DNA of 64,000 bases from Lachnospiraceae bacterium (GTDB lineage Bacteria; Bacillota; Clostridia; Lachnospirales; Lachnospiraceae): the NCBI GenBank assembly GCA_910574885.1, contig CAJTDD010000014.1, positions 53,726-117,725 of the forward strand. Reading direction: 5' to 3'. The notes beneath the pieces are model-generated. The model was not told where the DNA came from, made no database searches, and was given only the letters and a program-made list of their open reading frames with translations. Numbering within the stretch: position 1 is the first letter of the stretch; the number at the start of each line of letters is the position of its first letter. Positions 1 through 10,400 of this stretch are shown in pieces. A program made the position numbers and the translations under genes.

Positions 1-149
1 TAAATAGAGTATTTTCACTAAAACTAGCTTTCGTAGAATTTGATATTCCAAGAAAATCCATTGTTAAAAAGTTCATTTTGAGGTACTATTGTTATCTCGA
101 ATTCTTTAATAATTCATTGATAAATCACAATGTCGTTAACATAATAAAA

Positions 150-207
150 AGAACAATACCGGATAGCCTTACACCCTCCCATGGGATAAGGCATCCGATA
201 TTGTTCT
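150..207. repeat. Long bulged stem-loop in the non-coding left edge
   Basis: Bases 150-171 pair with 187-207 (AGAACAATA and GCCTTA blocks on both arms), with one mismatch and one bulged A. Read on the minus strand, the hairpin is followed by TTCTTTTTATT, so it could end transcription of a minus-strand gene. No such gene is visible between it and the plus-strand gene at 388. The rest of 1-243 is AT-rich and I see no coding signal in it. Confidence 0.5.
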
Positions 208-243
208 GGGAACCAATCCTGATATTCGGCATAATTTGATAAC

Positions 244-271
244 TTGACGAAAAGACTTATTGAAGTACAAT
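244..271 (+). promoter_or_regulatory. Possible sigma-A promoter for the gene at 388
   Basis: TTGACG (244-249) and TACAAT (266-271) are separated by 16 bases. A TATAAT lies at 272-277 but is too far from the -35 box. It is the best promoter match upstream of the first gene. Confidence 0.35.
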
Positions 272-387
272 TATAATAATGTGGCAAATGTACTCAGAAC
301 GTAGTAAAATGTCAGTATAGTAAGCGCTTGAACGCAGTTTCTGGATGCATAAGAGTAGTTGTGAAGCCAAAAGTAAGGAGAAAAAAG

Positions 388-1056
388 ATGCTGAAAAAAA
401 GAGAGTTAGGATTACTGACGATGGAACTGGAAACAGAGTCCCTGGATCCAGAGATTTACCGGTATCAGACGAAATATGGGATATCAGTCGTATATTTTAT
501 GTTTGACCCAGAGCTAATAAGAAAGTTTATATTCGAGCCAGTCTATCTCAGCCCGGAAGATGTAAAATGTGAAGGAATGTCGGAAGAAGAGATATTCCAG
601 GCTATTTTGGAAAGTACAGTTACCATTATGCATACAGAAATTATTCCATTTTCAGAGTATTTCAGAGAATTTGAACAATTCTGTGAGGATAAGAAAAAGA
701 TTCCGATTATTAGAGGAATTGCGAGGGCAATGGAGTCGGTAGAGGATGAGAAGAAGGTGTGGTGTGTGACGGGAGCGCCCAGAGAGCGTTGTGCGTCCGG
801 GGCATTATACCATCCGCTGCTTAGAGCGTTTTGTGAAACCCACGGATGTGCAGGGCTGTTAATCGGGTTCAGTGACAATGATTTTGCATATTTAGGAGAG
901 GACAATCCGCAGATTGCTTCGATTATGCCGTCGCTGGTACATGAGCTTAGTCATGTGGTGGAAGGCGCGAAGGAACTTTTGGATCTCAAGATTCTTAAAT
1001 ATGATTATAAAACGGACACGATGAGTGAATTTAAGGATAGTGAAAACTATCTTTAA
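388..1056 (+). CDS. Hypothetical protein, DUF5688-like
   Basis: The protein has 222 residues if it starts at the ATG at 388, which has GTAAGGAG seven bases upstream. An upstream in-frame start at 328 has no Shine-Dalgarno sequence. There is no signal peptide or membrane segment. It is acidic, with a conserved-looking phrase MFDPELIRKF near residue 35 and a cysteine-containing middle part. The style (Glu/Ile-rich, with a late ALxHPxLRAF segment) resembles the Lachnospiraceae-restricted DUF5688 proteins, which have no known function. The family assignment is a recollection, not a search result. The GH42 gene follows after 55 bases in the same direction and could share its transcript. Confidence 0.6.
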   Translation: MLKKRELGLLTMELETESLDPEIYRYQTKYGISVVYFMFDPELIRKFIFEPVYLSPEDVKCEGMSEEEIFQAILESTVTIMHTEIIPFSEYFREFEQFCEDKKKIPIIRGIARAMESVEDEKKVWCVTGAPRERCASGALYHPLLRAFCETHGCAGLLIGFSDNDFAYLGEDNPQIASIMPSLVHELSHVVEGAKELLDLKILKYDYKTDTMSEFKDSENYL

Positions 1057-1111
1057 GTAAAAGTAATGTTTTGGGCAACACGGAATAATGATTAGGTTTG
1101 GAGGGATATTC

Positions 1112-3136
1112 ATGGCGTACGGAAGTAACGTAAAAGAAATTCTATATGGAGGAGATTACAATCCAGAACAATGGACCGAAGAGGTCTGGCAGGAGGATAT
1201 GCGCATGATGAAGAAGGCGCATATTAACATAGTCACGCTCAATGTGTTCAGTTGGGCGTCCTTACAGCCGAATGAAGACACTTATTGTTTCCAGCGATTG
1301 GATAGGATAATGGAATTGGTGCGGGAAAATGGCCTTAAAGTCTGCATGGCAACGGCAACTGGCGCACATCCGGCGTGGATGGCGAGACGGCATCCGGATA
1401 TTCTCAGAACTGGGGCGGACGGGTTAAAAAGGACGTTCGGCGGGCGGCATAATTCCTGCCCCAACAGTCCGACGTACCGTATGTACGCGCCCAGGCTTGC
1501 AAGTGAGCTGGCGAAGCGGTATAAGGATTATGATAATATTGTTGCATGGCATGTATCCAATGAGTTTGGAGGGGAATGCCACTGTGAGAATTGTGAAAAG
1601 GCGTTCCGGGAGTGGCTCAAGGAGAAGTATGGTACGATTGAAGAATTGAACCGTTGTTTTTATACGGAATTCTGGGGGCATACGTTCTATGACTGGGAGG
1701 AGATTGTACTTCCGAATTTGAAGAGTGAGCATTTTATCCATGGGGATGCGGGAGAGCGGACGATGTTCCAGGGGATTTCTTTGGATTACCGGAGATTTAT
1801 GTCGGATAGTATCCTGGATTGTTTCCGGCTGGAATATGATGCGATTAAGAAGGAGATGCCGGACATCCCGATTACGACGAACCTGATGGGATTCTTTAAA
1901 GACTTGGATTACCAGAAATGGGCACGGGAGATGGATTTTGTGTCTTGGGACAGTTATCCGGAACCGCAGGACAGCCCGGCGGCGGTTGCAATGCGGCATG
2001 ACTTGATGCGGGGAATTAAGGGGCAGCAGTCATTTGTCCTGATGGAGCAGACGCCGAGCGTGACGAACTGGCACCATTATAATAAGCTGAAAAGACCGGG
2101 GGATATGCGGCTCTTGAGTCTTCAGGCGGCGGCCCATGGGGCGGATGCGATTCAGTTTTTCCAAATCCGCAGGGGGCGCGGGGCATGTGAGAAGTATCAC
2201 GGCGCTGTGATTGACCATGCGGGCAGGGATGATACCCGGGTGTTTCTGGAGGTGGAGGCTCTCGGAAAGGAACTTATGGATTTGAAGGACGCATTTTTAG
2301 AAGGAAGGACGCCTTCTGAGACTGCGATCGTGTTTGACTGGGATAACTGGTGGGCAGTGGAGTATTCGGCTGGGCCGAGTGTCCTTATGAAATATCTGGA
2401 TGCGGTTCAGGATTATTATACGGCTGCTTTTGAGCAGAATGTGCCGGTGGATATTATCAGTGTGGAAGATGATCTGTCTCCGTATAAGGTGGTGATTGCG
2501 CCGCTGCTCTATATGACGAAGGCTGGATACGCAAATAAGGTAAATCAGTATGTAGACGGGGGAGGAACATTTATCACGACGTATTTTTCCGGGATTGTGG
2601 ACGAGCATGACCTTGTGTTTGAGGGAGGATATCCGGGTGAGCTTAGGGATGTGCTTGGAATATGGGTAGAGGAAAATGATGCGCTGCCCCAAGGGGAAAG
2701 TAACTCGTTTACCTATGACGGTGTGAAGTATCCGGCTACGATGCTGTGCGATTTGATGCATTTGGAAGATGCGCAGGAGGTTAGCGAGTATGAAAAGGAT
2801 TTCTATCGAGGCACGCCTGTTTTGACCAGGAACCATTATGGAAACGGAACTGCTTATTATGTGGGAACGCGGTCAGACGCGGAATTTTATCGGCATTTTT
2901 TAAGAAATGTGTTTCAGGAGGCTGGCGTTATGCCGGTTATGGATACCCCGGATGATGTAGAGGCAGCGGTACGTGTCAATGAGAAGGGGAGTACACTGTT
3001 CTTGCTTAACCATGGGAAGGAGAGCAAGACGGTTGTTCTGGACAGAGATTGCCGGAGTCTTTGCGATGGGAAGGAGTATAAGAGGGGAGATCGTTTGGAA
3101 TTAGAGGGGAAGGAAGTTGTGATCCTGAGAAATTGA
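1112..3136 (+). CDS. Beta-galactosidase, glycoside hydrolase family 42
   Basis: This is a cytoplasmic retaining beta-galactosidase of 674 residues, the usual GH42 length, with no signal peptide. The N-terminal YGGDYNPEQW block starts the TIM barrel. The acid/base glutamate lies in HVSNEFGG (Glu151) and the nucleophile in LMEQTPS (Glu312). The cysteines of the GECHCENC segment just after the acid/base residue match the family's zinc cluster. A trimerisation-type domain follows (about residues 390-600), then a small C-terminal beta domain. The start at 1112 has GGAGGG seven bases upstream; the in-frame ATG at 1088 does not. It probably hydrolyses terminal beta-galactosides from imported oligosaccharides. 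No transporter lies next to it. Confidence 0.93.
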   Translation: MAYGSNVKEILYGGDYNPEQWTEEVWQEDMRMMKKAHINIVTLNVFSWASLQPNEDTYCFQRLDRIMELVRENGLKVCMATATGAHPAWMARRHPDILRTGADGLKRTFGGRHNSCPNSPTYRMYAPRLASELAKRYKDYDNIVAWHVSNEFGGECHCENCEKAFREWLKEKYGTIEELNRCFYTEFWGHTFYDWEEIVLPNLKSEHFIHGDAGERTMFQGISLDYRRFMSDSILDCFRLEYDAIKKEMPDIPITTNLMGFFKDLDYQKWAREMDFVSWDSYPEPQDSPAAVAMRHDLMRGIKGQQSFVLMEQTPSVTNWHHYNKLKRPGDMRLLSLQAAAHGADAIQFFQIRRGRGACEKYHGAVIDHAGRDDTRVFLEVEALGKELMDLKDAFLEGRTPSETAIVFDWDNWWAVEYSAGPSVLMKYLDAVQDYYTAAFEQNVPVDIISVEDDLSPYKVVIAPLLYMTKAGYANKVNQYVDGGGTFITTYFSGIVDEHDLVFEGGYPGELRDVLGIWVEENDALPQGESNSFTYDGVKYPATMLCDLMHLEDAQEVSEYEKDFYRGTPVLTRNHYGNGTAYYVGTRSDAEFYRHFLRNVFQEAGVMPVMDTPDDVEAAVRVNEKGSTLFLLNHGKESKTVVLDRDCRSLCDGKEYKRGDRLELEGKEVVILRN

Positions 3137-3196
3137 CCGGATTTGTTACGAGAGTATTATCGTTTCAGGCGAAGCGATATAATGGTGCGGCAAAAC

Positions 3197-3225
3197 TTTA
3201 CACATTTGGCATATTTTAGTATAAT
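3197..3225 (+). promoter_or_regulatory. Sigma-A promoter for the GH13/carboxypeptidase unit
   Basis: TTTACA (3197-3202) and TATAAT (3220-3225) are separated by 17 bases, about 115 bases upstream of the GH13 start. The leader holds a small hairpin-prone stretch (CGCCCTTCGGGTA) and a start-stop mini-ORF. Confidence 0.6.
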
Positions 3226-3339
3226 AGGGGTGACAGGAAGGAATTGGTATGATTAAGGTTTCTTTTTGTGTCTACTCGCCCTTCGGGTATGTGATACAGG
3301 ATATCCGGAGGAGATAAATTTATGGAATGAGGAAGTACT

Positions 3340-5640
3340 ATGGCAAAGAAATCAAGAAAAGACCGCAAGCAGGCTGCGGCAAAGCAAAACACGGGAAAAC
3401 AGAATAAGACAGGACAGAATGTTGTGGTGCAGGCGGCAGAGGTCAAAGAAAAGATGGAGAGTGAGAAGATGGAAACTGTTAAGGTGGAAACTCAGGAGAA
3501 AGAAGCTGTAAAAGCGGCAGAAGAGGTTTCTGGGAGTGCCGTAGAAGAAGTGAAGGTATGTGAAGAGGCGGGCAAGAATTGCGAAGCTGAGGCTGAGTGT
3601 GAAGTGAAAGAGGCAGTGCGCGAAGCTGAGGCTGTGTGTGAAGCGAAAGAGGCAGTGTGCGAAGCTGAGGCGGTGTGTGAAACCAAAGAGGCTGTGGAAA
3701 CATCCGATGAAGCAAAGAAAACAGAGATGTCTTGTGAAGCTGAGAAGAATAAGGAAGAAGAGGAAGAGGAAGCCGAAGCGGCGTTTAGGAACGCCGAGCG
3801 CCGGGCTGTTTATGAGAAACGGTTCGCCAGACATATTGACGAGCTGAAGTGGCTTTACATGGAATTATACGGCAACAGCTCCATGTTTGCAGAGTTGTGC
3901 GACAATCTTTACCGTTTCTATGAGGAGCGTAACGATGATTTGAAGAAAATCGACCAGAACCGGGAGGCACGTCCGGACTGGTATAAGCAGAATGATATGT
4001 TGGGCATGATGTTCTACATCGATAATTTTGCCGGGAATATGAAGGGCGTGGAATCGAAGCTTGAGTATCTCGAAAAGAGTAATGTAAATTACATCCATCT
4101 GATGCCGTTCCTTGATACGGTGGAAGGGCGTTCGGACGGCGGCTACGCTGTGGCGGATTTCCGCAAAGTGCAGGAAAAGCTTGGAACCATGGAGGACTTG
4201 GAGAGCCTGACGGCGGCTTGCCATAAGAAGGATATCAATGTGTGTATGGATTTTGTTATGAACCATACTTCGGAAGACCATGAGTGGGCAAAGAAGGCAA
4301 GACAGGGAATCGGAGAGTATATGAGCAGATATTTCTTCTTCGATAACTATTCGATTCCGGCTCAGTATGAGAAGACCGTGCCGCAGGTATTCCCGACAAC
4401 GGCGCCGGGGAACTTCACATGGCTTCCGGAAGTGGAACATTTTGTCATGACGTCTTTCTATCCGTACCAGTGGGATTTGAATTACAAGAATCCAAGGGTA
4501 TTTAATGAGATGATGTATAATTTCCTGTTCCTGGCGAATAAGGGAATCGATATCATCCGGATTGACGCCGTCCCATATATATGGAAGGAACTGAATACGC
4601 AGTGCAGGAATCTTCCCCAGGTACATACGATTGTACGTATGATGCGTATGATTGGTGAGATTGTCTGTCCGAGCGTCCTGCTTCTCGGTGAAGTAGTGAT
4701 GGAGCCAGAAAAGGTGGTTCCGTATTTTGGGACTGTGGAGAAGCCGGAGTGCCATATGCTTTATAATGTTACGACGATGGCGACGACATGGCATACGGTA
4801 GCTACCAGAGATGTCGGCCTTCTGCGGCAGCAGCTTGATATTGTGAATGGACTTCCTAAGGATTATGTGTTCCTGAATTACCTGCGCTGCCATGACGATA
4901 TCGGATGGGGATTGGATTATAGTTCTCTTGCAAGGGAAGGTATCCGGGAGCGTCCCCATAAACAGTATTTGAATGATTATTTCCAGGGATACGTGGGCGA
5001 CAGTACGAGCCGCGGGGAGCTTTATAATGCAGATCCGGTTACGGGCGACGCAAGGTTCTGTGGGACGACGGCTTCTATGTGCGGTATTGAGAAGGCCGGC
5101 TTTGAGCAGGATGCAGAGGCAATGAAGAGGGCGATTCAAAAGGATGTTATGCTTCATGCATATATGTTCATGCAGTCGGGTATTCCGGTGCTTTACAGCG
5201 GGGATGAGATTGGCCAGGTAAATGACTATACTTATAAGGAAGACCCGAACAAGGCGGCGGATTCCCGTTATATCCACCGCGGGGCAATGAACTGGGATTT
5301 GGCGCGGAACATTTCTGATCCGGATACGGTGGAAGGACAGGTGTTCACAAAGCTGGGACAGTTGGAGAAGATCCGTAAGTCTGAGAAGGTATTTGTATCA
5401 AACGCGGATACTTGGACGATTGAAACATGGGAAGCCGGAGTGCTTTGTATTGGCAGGTATTTTGAGGGTGAGAAGCTGATTGGCCTGTTTAATTTCAGCG
5501 AGTATGATAAGACGGCATGGATAAACGAAGAAGACGGTATGTATGTTGATTTGATTTCCGGCGAAAGAATGGAGGCAAGGGGAGTCAATATTCCTGCCTT
5601 TGGATTCTTCTATCTGAAGAAAGAGGATAATGTCGAATAG
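3340..5640 (+). CDS. Amylosucrase-like alpha-glycosidase (GH13 subfamily 4 type)
   Basis: The protein has 766 residues. Residues ~1-150 are a low-complexity Lys/Glu/Ala/Cys-rich extension with a 13-residue tandem repeat; the enzyme follows. An all-helical N domain (ERRAVYEKRFARHIDELKWLY region) precedes a TIM barrel with the amylosucrase-type blocks HLMPFLDT, DGGYAVADFR, NHTSEDHEWA and TAPGNFTW. The GH13 catalytic triad is visible: Asp409 in IRIDAVPYI, Glu451 in LLGEVVMEP and Asp519 in RCHDDIGWG. Family members act on sucrose or alpha-glucans by transglucosylation or hydrolysis; which applies here cannot be told from the sequence. There is no signal peptide. It is followed after two bases by a carboxypeptidase gene, so the two are probably co-transcribed. 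Confidence 0.85.
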   Translation: MAKKSRKDRKQAAAKQNTGKQNKTGQNVVVQAAEVKEKMESEKMETVKVETQEKEAVKAAEEVSGSAVEEVKVCEEAGKNCEAEAECEVKEAVREAEAVCEAKEAVCEAEAVCETKEAVETSDEAKKTEMSCEAEKNKEEEEEEAEAAFRNAERRAVYEKRFARHIDELKWLYMELYGNSSMFAELCDNLYRFYEERNDDLKKIDQNREARPDWYKQNDMLGMMFYIDNFAGNMKGVESKLEYLEKSNVNYIHLMPFLDTVEGRSDGGYAVADFRKVQEKLGTMEDLESLTAACHKKDINVCMDFVMNHTSEDHEWAKKARQGIGEYMSRYFFFDNYSIPAQYEKTVPQVFPTTAPGNFTWLPEVEHFVMTSFYPYQWDLNYKNPRVFNEMMYNFLFLANKGIDIIRIDAVPYIWKELNTQCRNLPQVHTIVRMMRMIGEIVCPSVLLLGEVVMEPEKVVPYFGTVEKPECHMLYNVTTMATTWHTVATRDVGLLRQQLDIVNGLPKDYVFLNYLRCHDDIGWGLDYSSLAREGIRERPHKQYLNDYFQGYVGDSTSRGELYNADPVTGDARFCGTTASMCGIEKAGFEQDAEAMKRAIQKDVMLHAYMFMQSGIPVLYSGDEIGQVNDYTYKEDPNKAADSRYIHRGAMNWDLARNISDPDTVEGQVFTKLGQLEKIRKSEKVFVSNADTWTIETWEAGVLCIGRYFEGEKLIGLFNFSEYDKTAWINEEDGMYVDLISGERMEARGVNIPAFGFFYLKKEDNVE
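3583..3699 (+). repeat. Three 39-bp in-frame tandem repeats in the GH13 N-terminal extension
   Basis: Units start at 3583, 3622 and 3661. Each encodes 13 residues of the form EAEAxCExKEAVx. The units are nearly identical at DNA level, which points to recent expansion. The cysteine recurs at the same repeat position. Confidence 0.85.
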
Positions 5641-5642
5641 AG

Positions 5643-7052
5643 ATGAGGCGAAGAAAATGGATTTGGATTGCCGTTTTGGCGGCAATCCTGTGGATATGCC
5701 CGGGAACGGCTGCATTTGCCGCTGAGGCGGGGGAAGGTGAGCAGCCGGCGGCGGAGCTTACAGAGGAAGAGCGGCTTCAACAGGAATTGGACGCTGTCTA
5801 TGCCATGCCTGTCCAGTCGAATGAATGGGAAGGGTGGCCGCAGGCGCCGGGGACTTACGGTGAGGCTGCGATTGTCATGGAAGTGGAGTCGGGAGCTATC
5901 CTGTATGCGAAGAATATTGACGACCATCACTTTCCGGCCAGTATTACGAAGCTCTTGACGGCTTTGGTGGCGTTTGAGAACGGTAAGTTTGAAGATCCTG
6001 TGGTGTTCTCCCATGACAGCCTTGCGTTTCTCGAACCTGGGGATGCTTACATCGGCATGAAGGAAGGAAACCAGATTACGCTGGAACAGGCGTTGTATGC
6101 AACGCTCCTTGCTTCGGCAAATGAGGGCGCTTATGGGGTTGCCGAGAGTGTAGGCAAGAACGCAGGACATGATTATGCCTGGTTTTTAGAGCAGATGAAT
6201 CAGAGGTGTAAGGAGCTTGGCGGGGAGAATTCTAATTTTATGAATCCCCACGGGCTGCATGACGAGAACCATTATACCTGTGCAAGGGATATGGCGCTGA
6301 TTGGAAGGGAGCTTTTCAAGCACCCGGAATTTTTTCAGATTGTACAGACCTTGCAATATACGATTCCTGCATCAGAGACGACGGAGGAGCACATTTTCCA
6401 GCAGAAGCATAAGATGCTGAAAGAAGGAAATGCGAATTATTATGAGTTTGCAATCGGCGGGAAGACCGGATACACGTCGGAGGCCATGTCTACGCTGGTA
6501 ACAATGGCGGACAATGGAAATATGCAGCTTGTATGCGTGGTGTTGAAGACTCATGGGGTGAATGTTTACCCGGATACCCGGAACCTGCTGGAGTATGGGT
6601 TTGCGAATTTCAGTAAGGTATTGCCTGCGGCGTATGAGGAATCGGAGGATGTGGCAAAGATTCCGGATGAGCAGAATATTGTTGTGCCAAATGGCGTTGA
6701 ATTTCAGGATTTGGAGATGGAGATTGTACCGGATGAGGAGTCGGAAGAGGAAGGGACTCTGGCGTACAGCTATAAGGGCAGCCCTGTAGGTTCTGTCCGG
6801 GCAGTCTTGAGTCAGGCTTATTTTGACAAGGCCAAGGCAAAAGAGGAGGATGCCAAGAAGTCGCAGGAGAAGCAGAAGGGCGGTTCGAGAGAGGCGAAAA
6901 GCGGCAAGGATAAGAAGGCTGGGATTCTTGAAAATAAGACGATTTTGAAGAAATGTGTCCTTGGCGCGGCGGGAGTCATTTTCGTCGTGCTGGTGTCAAT
7001 TCTGGTGAAGCTGCTTCTTGATGGAAAAAGAAAGAAGAAGAGGAAAAGATAA
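5643..7052 (+). CDS. D-alanyl-D-alanine carboxypeptidase (DacF-type, peptidase S11)
   Basis: This penicillin-binding protein trims the terminal D-Ala from peptidoglycan pentapeptides outside the membrane. It has a signal peptide (WIWIAVLAAILWICPGTAAFA, about residues 5-25). The serine active site is S100-I-T-K103, followed by SANEGAYG and GGKTGYT, the three S11 motifs in order. A beta-rich C-terminal domain follows, and after a Lys-rich linker a C-terminal transmembrane helix with a KRKKKRKR tail anchors the protein. A real transmembrane anchor instead of an amphipathic helix is a variation on the B. subtilis type. The start lies two bases after the upstream stop, so translation is probably coupled. 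Confidence 0.93.
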   Translation: MRRRKWIWIAVLAAILWICPGTAAFAAEAGEGEQPAAELTEEERLQQELDAVYAMPVQSNEWEGWPQAPGTYGEAAIVMEVESGAILYAKNIDDHHFPASITKLLTALVAFENGKFEDPVVFSHDSLAFLEPGDAYIGMKEGNQITLEQALYATLLASANEGAYGVAESVGKNAGHDYAWFLEQMNQRCKELGGENSNFMNPHGLHDENHYTCARDMALIGRELFKHPEFFQIVQTLQYTIPASETTEEHIFQQKHKMLKEGNANYYEFAIGGKTGYTSEAMSTLVTMADNGNMQLVCVVLKTHGVNVYPDTRNLLEYGFANFSKVLPAAYEESEDVAKIPDEQNIVVPNGVEFQDLEMEIVPDEESEEEGTLAYSYKGSPVGSVRAVLSQAYFDKAKAKEEDAKKSQEKQKGGSREAKSGKDKKAGILENKTILKKCVLGAAGVIFVVLVSILVKLLLDGKRKKKRKR

Positions 7053-7059
7053 AAAACTC

Positions 7060-7088
7060 TTGACGATGCCGGGGGTTTTGTCTATAAT
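7060..7088 (+). promoter_or_regulatory. Sigma-A promoter of the ileS T-box leader
   Basis: TTGACG (7060-7065), a 17-base spacer and a perfect TATAAT (7083-7088) lie just before the T-box leader. Confidence 0.85.
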
Positions 7089-7104
7089 ATAGCCACACGA
7101 AAAA

Positions 7105-7360
7105 GTGTTGACGAAGACAGTAAGCCATACCAGAACGGTACAGCGAGCCGGGGACGGTGCAAGCCCGGTGCTAGTAGGGTATGCCTGAATATCACTTCCG
7201 AGCTGCGGCTGTCGAAAGGGCGTGCGTCTGGGGATGCATGGGAACTTAGTAGGGGCTGACGGAGTTCCTCCGTTACAGGGATGGCATATGTTGGTATGTT
7301 TAGGTGGTTTATAAGCGTGAGCGTTTTGCTCCCGTCCTATTCTGGGCGGGAGCTTTTTTT
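7105..7360 (+). promoter_or_regulatory. T-box leader (isoleucine) with terminator, upstream of ileS
   Basis: This transcription-attenuation RNA senses uncharged tRNA-Ile. Visible parts are the start of stem I (GAAGACAGTAAGCC), the AG-bulge region with GGTGCAAGCC, and the specifier loop with ATC (Ile) at 7191-7193 followed by ACTTCCGAGCTG. The T-box sequence lies around 7302-7316 (AGGTGGTTTATAAGCG, a divergent form of the usual AGGGTGGTACCGCG). The terminator is GCTCCCGTCC (7328-7337) paired with GGGCGGGAGC (7344-7353), followed by seven Ts. Uncharged tRNA-Ile would favour the antiterminator and ileS expression. Confidence 0.92.
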
Positions 7361-7483
7361 CGCCTTAGTATGTCTTTGGTGGAGCCATCGGCTTCATAAT
7401 TATTTGGGCGGAAGGTTTACGGTCAATGAGGTATTTATAAGGGATAAAGCCGGTATTTAACGGCGTCCCCGAAGGAGGATTCT

Positions 7484-10400
7484 ATGTATAAGAAGGTTTC
7501 AACGGATTTGAATTTTGTTGACCGGGAAAAAGCGGTCGAGAAGTTCTGGGAAGAGAACCATATCTTTGAGAAGAGTATGGAGAAACGGGAAGGCAATGAG
7601 ATTTATATGTTTTACGACGGGCCGCCGACTGCAAATGGCAAGCCGCACATCGGACATGTGCTGACCCGTGTAATCAAGGACATGATTCCCAGATACCGGA
7701 CGATGAAGGGATACGAAGTGCCGAGAAAAGCAGGATGGGACACCCATGGGCTTCCGGTAGAGCTTGAGGTGGAGAAGGCGTTAGGGCTTGACGGCAAGGA
7801 ACAGATTGAGGAGTATGGCCTTGAGCCGTTCATTGACAAGTGTAAGGAAAGTGTCTGGAAGTATAAGGGGATGTGGGAGGATTTCTCTGGTACGGTCGGA
7901 TTTTGGGCGGATATGGAGAATCCCTATGTCACATACCATAATGAATTTATCGAGTCTGAGTGGTGGGCGCTGAAACAGATTTGGGACAAGGGATTGCTTT
8001 ATAAGGGATTCAAGATTGTTCCTTACTGCCCGCGCTGCGGTACGCCCCTTTCTGCCCAGGAGGTGGCGCAAGGGTATAAGGATGTGAAGGAGCGTTCTGC
8101 TATCGTACGGTTTAAGGCGAAGGGAGAGGATGCGTATATCTTAGCCTGGACAACGACGCCGTGGACTTTGCCGTCGAACTTAGGACTCTGTGTGAACCCG
8201 ACGGAGACCTATGCCAAGGTGAAGTGTATCGACGGATATACGTATTATATGGCGGAAGCTCTTCTGGATACGGTGCTTGGTTCTCTGGCGAAAGAGGGCG
8301 AGACGGCATATGAAGTGCTTGAGACGTATCAGGGCAAGGATTTGGAGTACAAGGAGTATGAGCCGTTGTACCAGTGTGCCGCAGATGGGATTGCGAAGCA
8401 GAACAAGAAGGCGTTTTATGTCATTTGTGATAACTATGTAACCCTGACGGATGGTACGGGAGTGGTGCATACTGCGCCTGCCTTCGGTGAAGACGATGCA
8501 AGGGTCTGCCGTAAATATGATATGCCGTTCGTACAGTTGGTGGATGAGAAGGGAAATATGGCGGAATCGACTCCATTTGCCGGGTTATTCGTGAAGAAGG
8601 CAGACCCGGAGGTGTTGAAGGATTTGGAGAAGCGAAATCTGTTGTTTGAGGCTCCGAATTTTGAGCATAGTTATCCCCATTGCTGGAGATGCGACACGCC
8701 ATTGATTTATTATGCCCGTGAGTCTTGGTTCATCAAGATGACGGATGTAAAAGAGGATTTGATTGCCAATAACAATACGATTAACTGGATCCCGGAGAGT
8801 ATCGGGAAGGGACGTTTCGGCGACTGGCTGGAGAATGTCCAGGACTGGGGAATCAGCCGTAACCGTTACTGGGGGACGCCCTTAAATATCTGGGAGTGCG
8901 AGTGCGGGCATCAGCATTCGGTCGGCAGTATTGAGGAGCTTAAAGAGATGTCGGATAACTGTCCGGAGGATATCGAGCTGCACCGTCCGTATATCGACGA
9001 GGTGACGATAAAGTGTCCGGTCTGTGGCAAGGAAATGCACCGGGTTCCGGAAGTGATTGACTGTTGGTTTGATTCCGGGGCGATGCCTTTTGCTCAGCTT
9101 CACTATCCATTTGAGAATCAGGAGTTGTTCGAGAAACAGTTCCCGGCGGATTTTATTTCTGAGGCTGTGGATCAGACCCGTGGATGGTTCTATTCGCTGC
9201 TTGCGATTTCGACGCTGATTTTTAACAAAGCTCCGTATAAGAATGTGATTGTCCTTGGGCATGTGCAGGATGAGAAGGGGCAGAAGATGAGCAAGTCAAA
9301 GGGGAATGCCGTGGATCCTTTTGATGCTCTTGAGAAGTATGGCGCTGACGCCATTCGCTGGTATTTCTATGTGAACAGCGCGCCGTGGCTGCCGAACCGT
9401 TTCCATGGGAAAGCCGTGGTCGAGGGACAGCGGAAGTTTATGGGAACCCTGTGGAATACGTATGCGTTTTTCGTATTGTATGCAAATATTGACGGCTTTG
9501 ACGCTACTAAGTATACATTGGAATATGAAAAATTATCGGTTATGGATAAATGGCTGCTGTCTAAGCTCAATACGTTGATTCAGGATGTGGACAGTAATCT
9601 TGAAAATTACCGGATTCCTGAGACGGCGAGGGCGCTGCAGGAGTTCGTAGATGACATGAGCAACTGGTATGTGAGAAGGAGCCGGGAGCGCTTCTGGGCA
9701 AAGGGAATGGAGCAGGATAAGATTAACGCATATATGACTCTTTATACGGCTTTGGTCGGCGTCAGCAAGGCTGCGGCTCCGATGATTCCGTTCATGACGG
9801 AGGATATTTACCAGAATTTGGTGCGCAGCGTGGATGAGAGCGCGCCGGAGAGTATCCATCTGTGTGATTTTCCGGCTGTAGATGAGGCGTGTATCGACAA
9901 GGAGCTGGAGTCGAACATGGAGCAGGTGTTAAAGCTTGTAGTCATGGGGCGTGCATGCCGGAACACGGCGAATATTAAGAACCGCCAGCCAATCGGGCAG
10001 ATGTATGTGAAGGCGGATTTTGAGCTGCCCACGTTCTATCAGAAGATTGTTGAGGAGGAATTGAATGTAAAATCTATGACATTTACACAAGAAGTCCGGG
10101 ATTTTACCACATATTCTTTTAAGCCTCAACTAAAGACAGTGGGGCCGAAATATGGTAAAATGTTGAATGGAATCAGGGCGAGGCTTGGTGAGATTGACGG
10201 TAATGCTGCCATGGATGCCTTAAATGAGACGGGCGTTTTGAAACTGGATATCGACGGCAATGAAGTTTTGCTGTCTCAGGATGATTTGCTGATTGAGAGT
10301 GCGCAGATGGAGGGATATGTTTCTGAGAATGACAATGGTATAACGGTCGTTCTGGATACGAACCTGTCAGAGGAGCTTCTTGAGGAAGGGTTTGTGCGGG

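Noticed and set aside
15..327. Possible small genes in the left edge
   Set aside because: No frame with a start, ribosome binding site and reasonable length.
3583..3699. Regular repeats that might suggest a CRISPR array
   Set aside because: The units are directly adjacent without spacers and lie in frame in a coding region.
3865..5277. A 470-residue open frame antisense to the GH13 gene
   Set aside because: It mirrors the codon structure of a clearly functional enzyme, has no ribosome binding site and an Arg/His/Leu-rich composition typical of shadows. Similar long antisense frames over cca, tilS and hup-pgm were rejected likewise.
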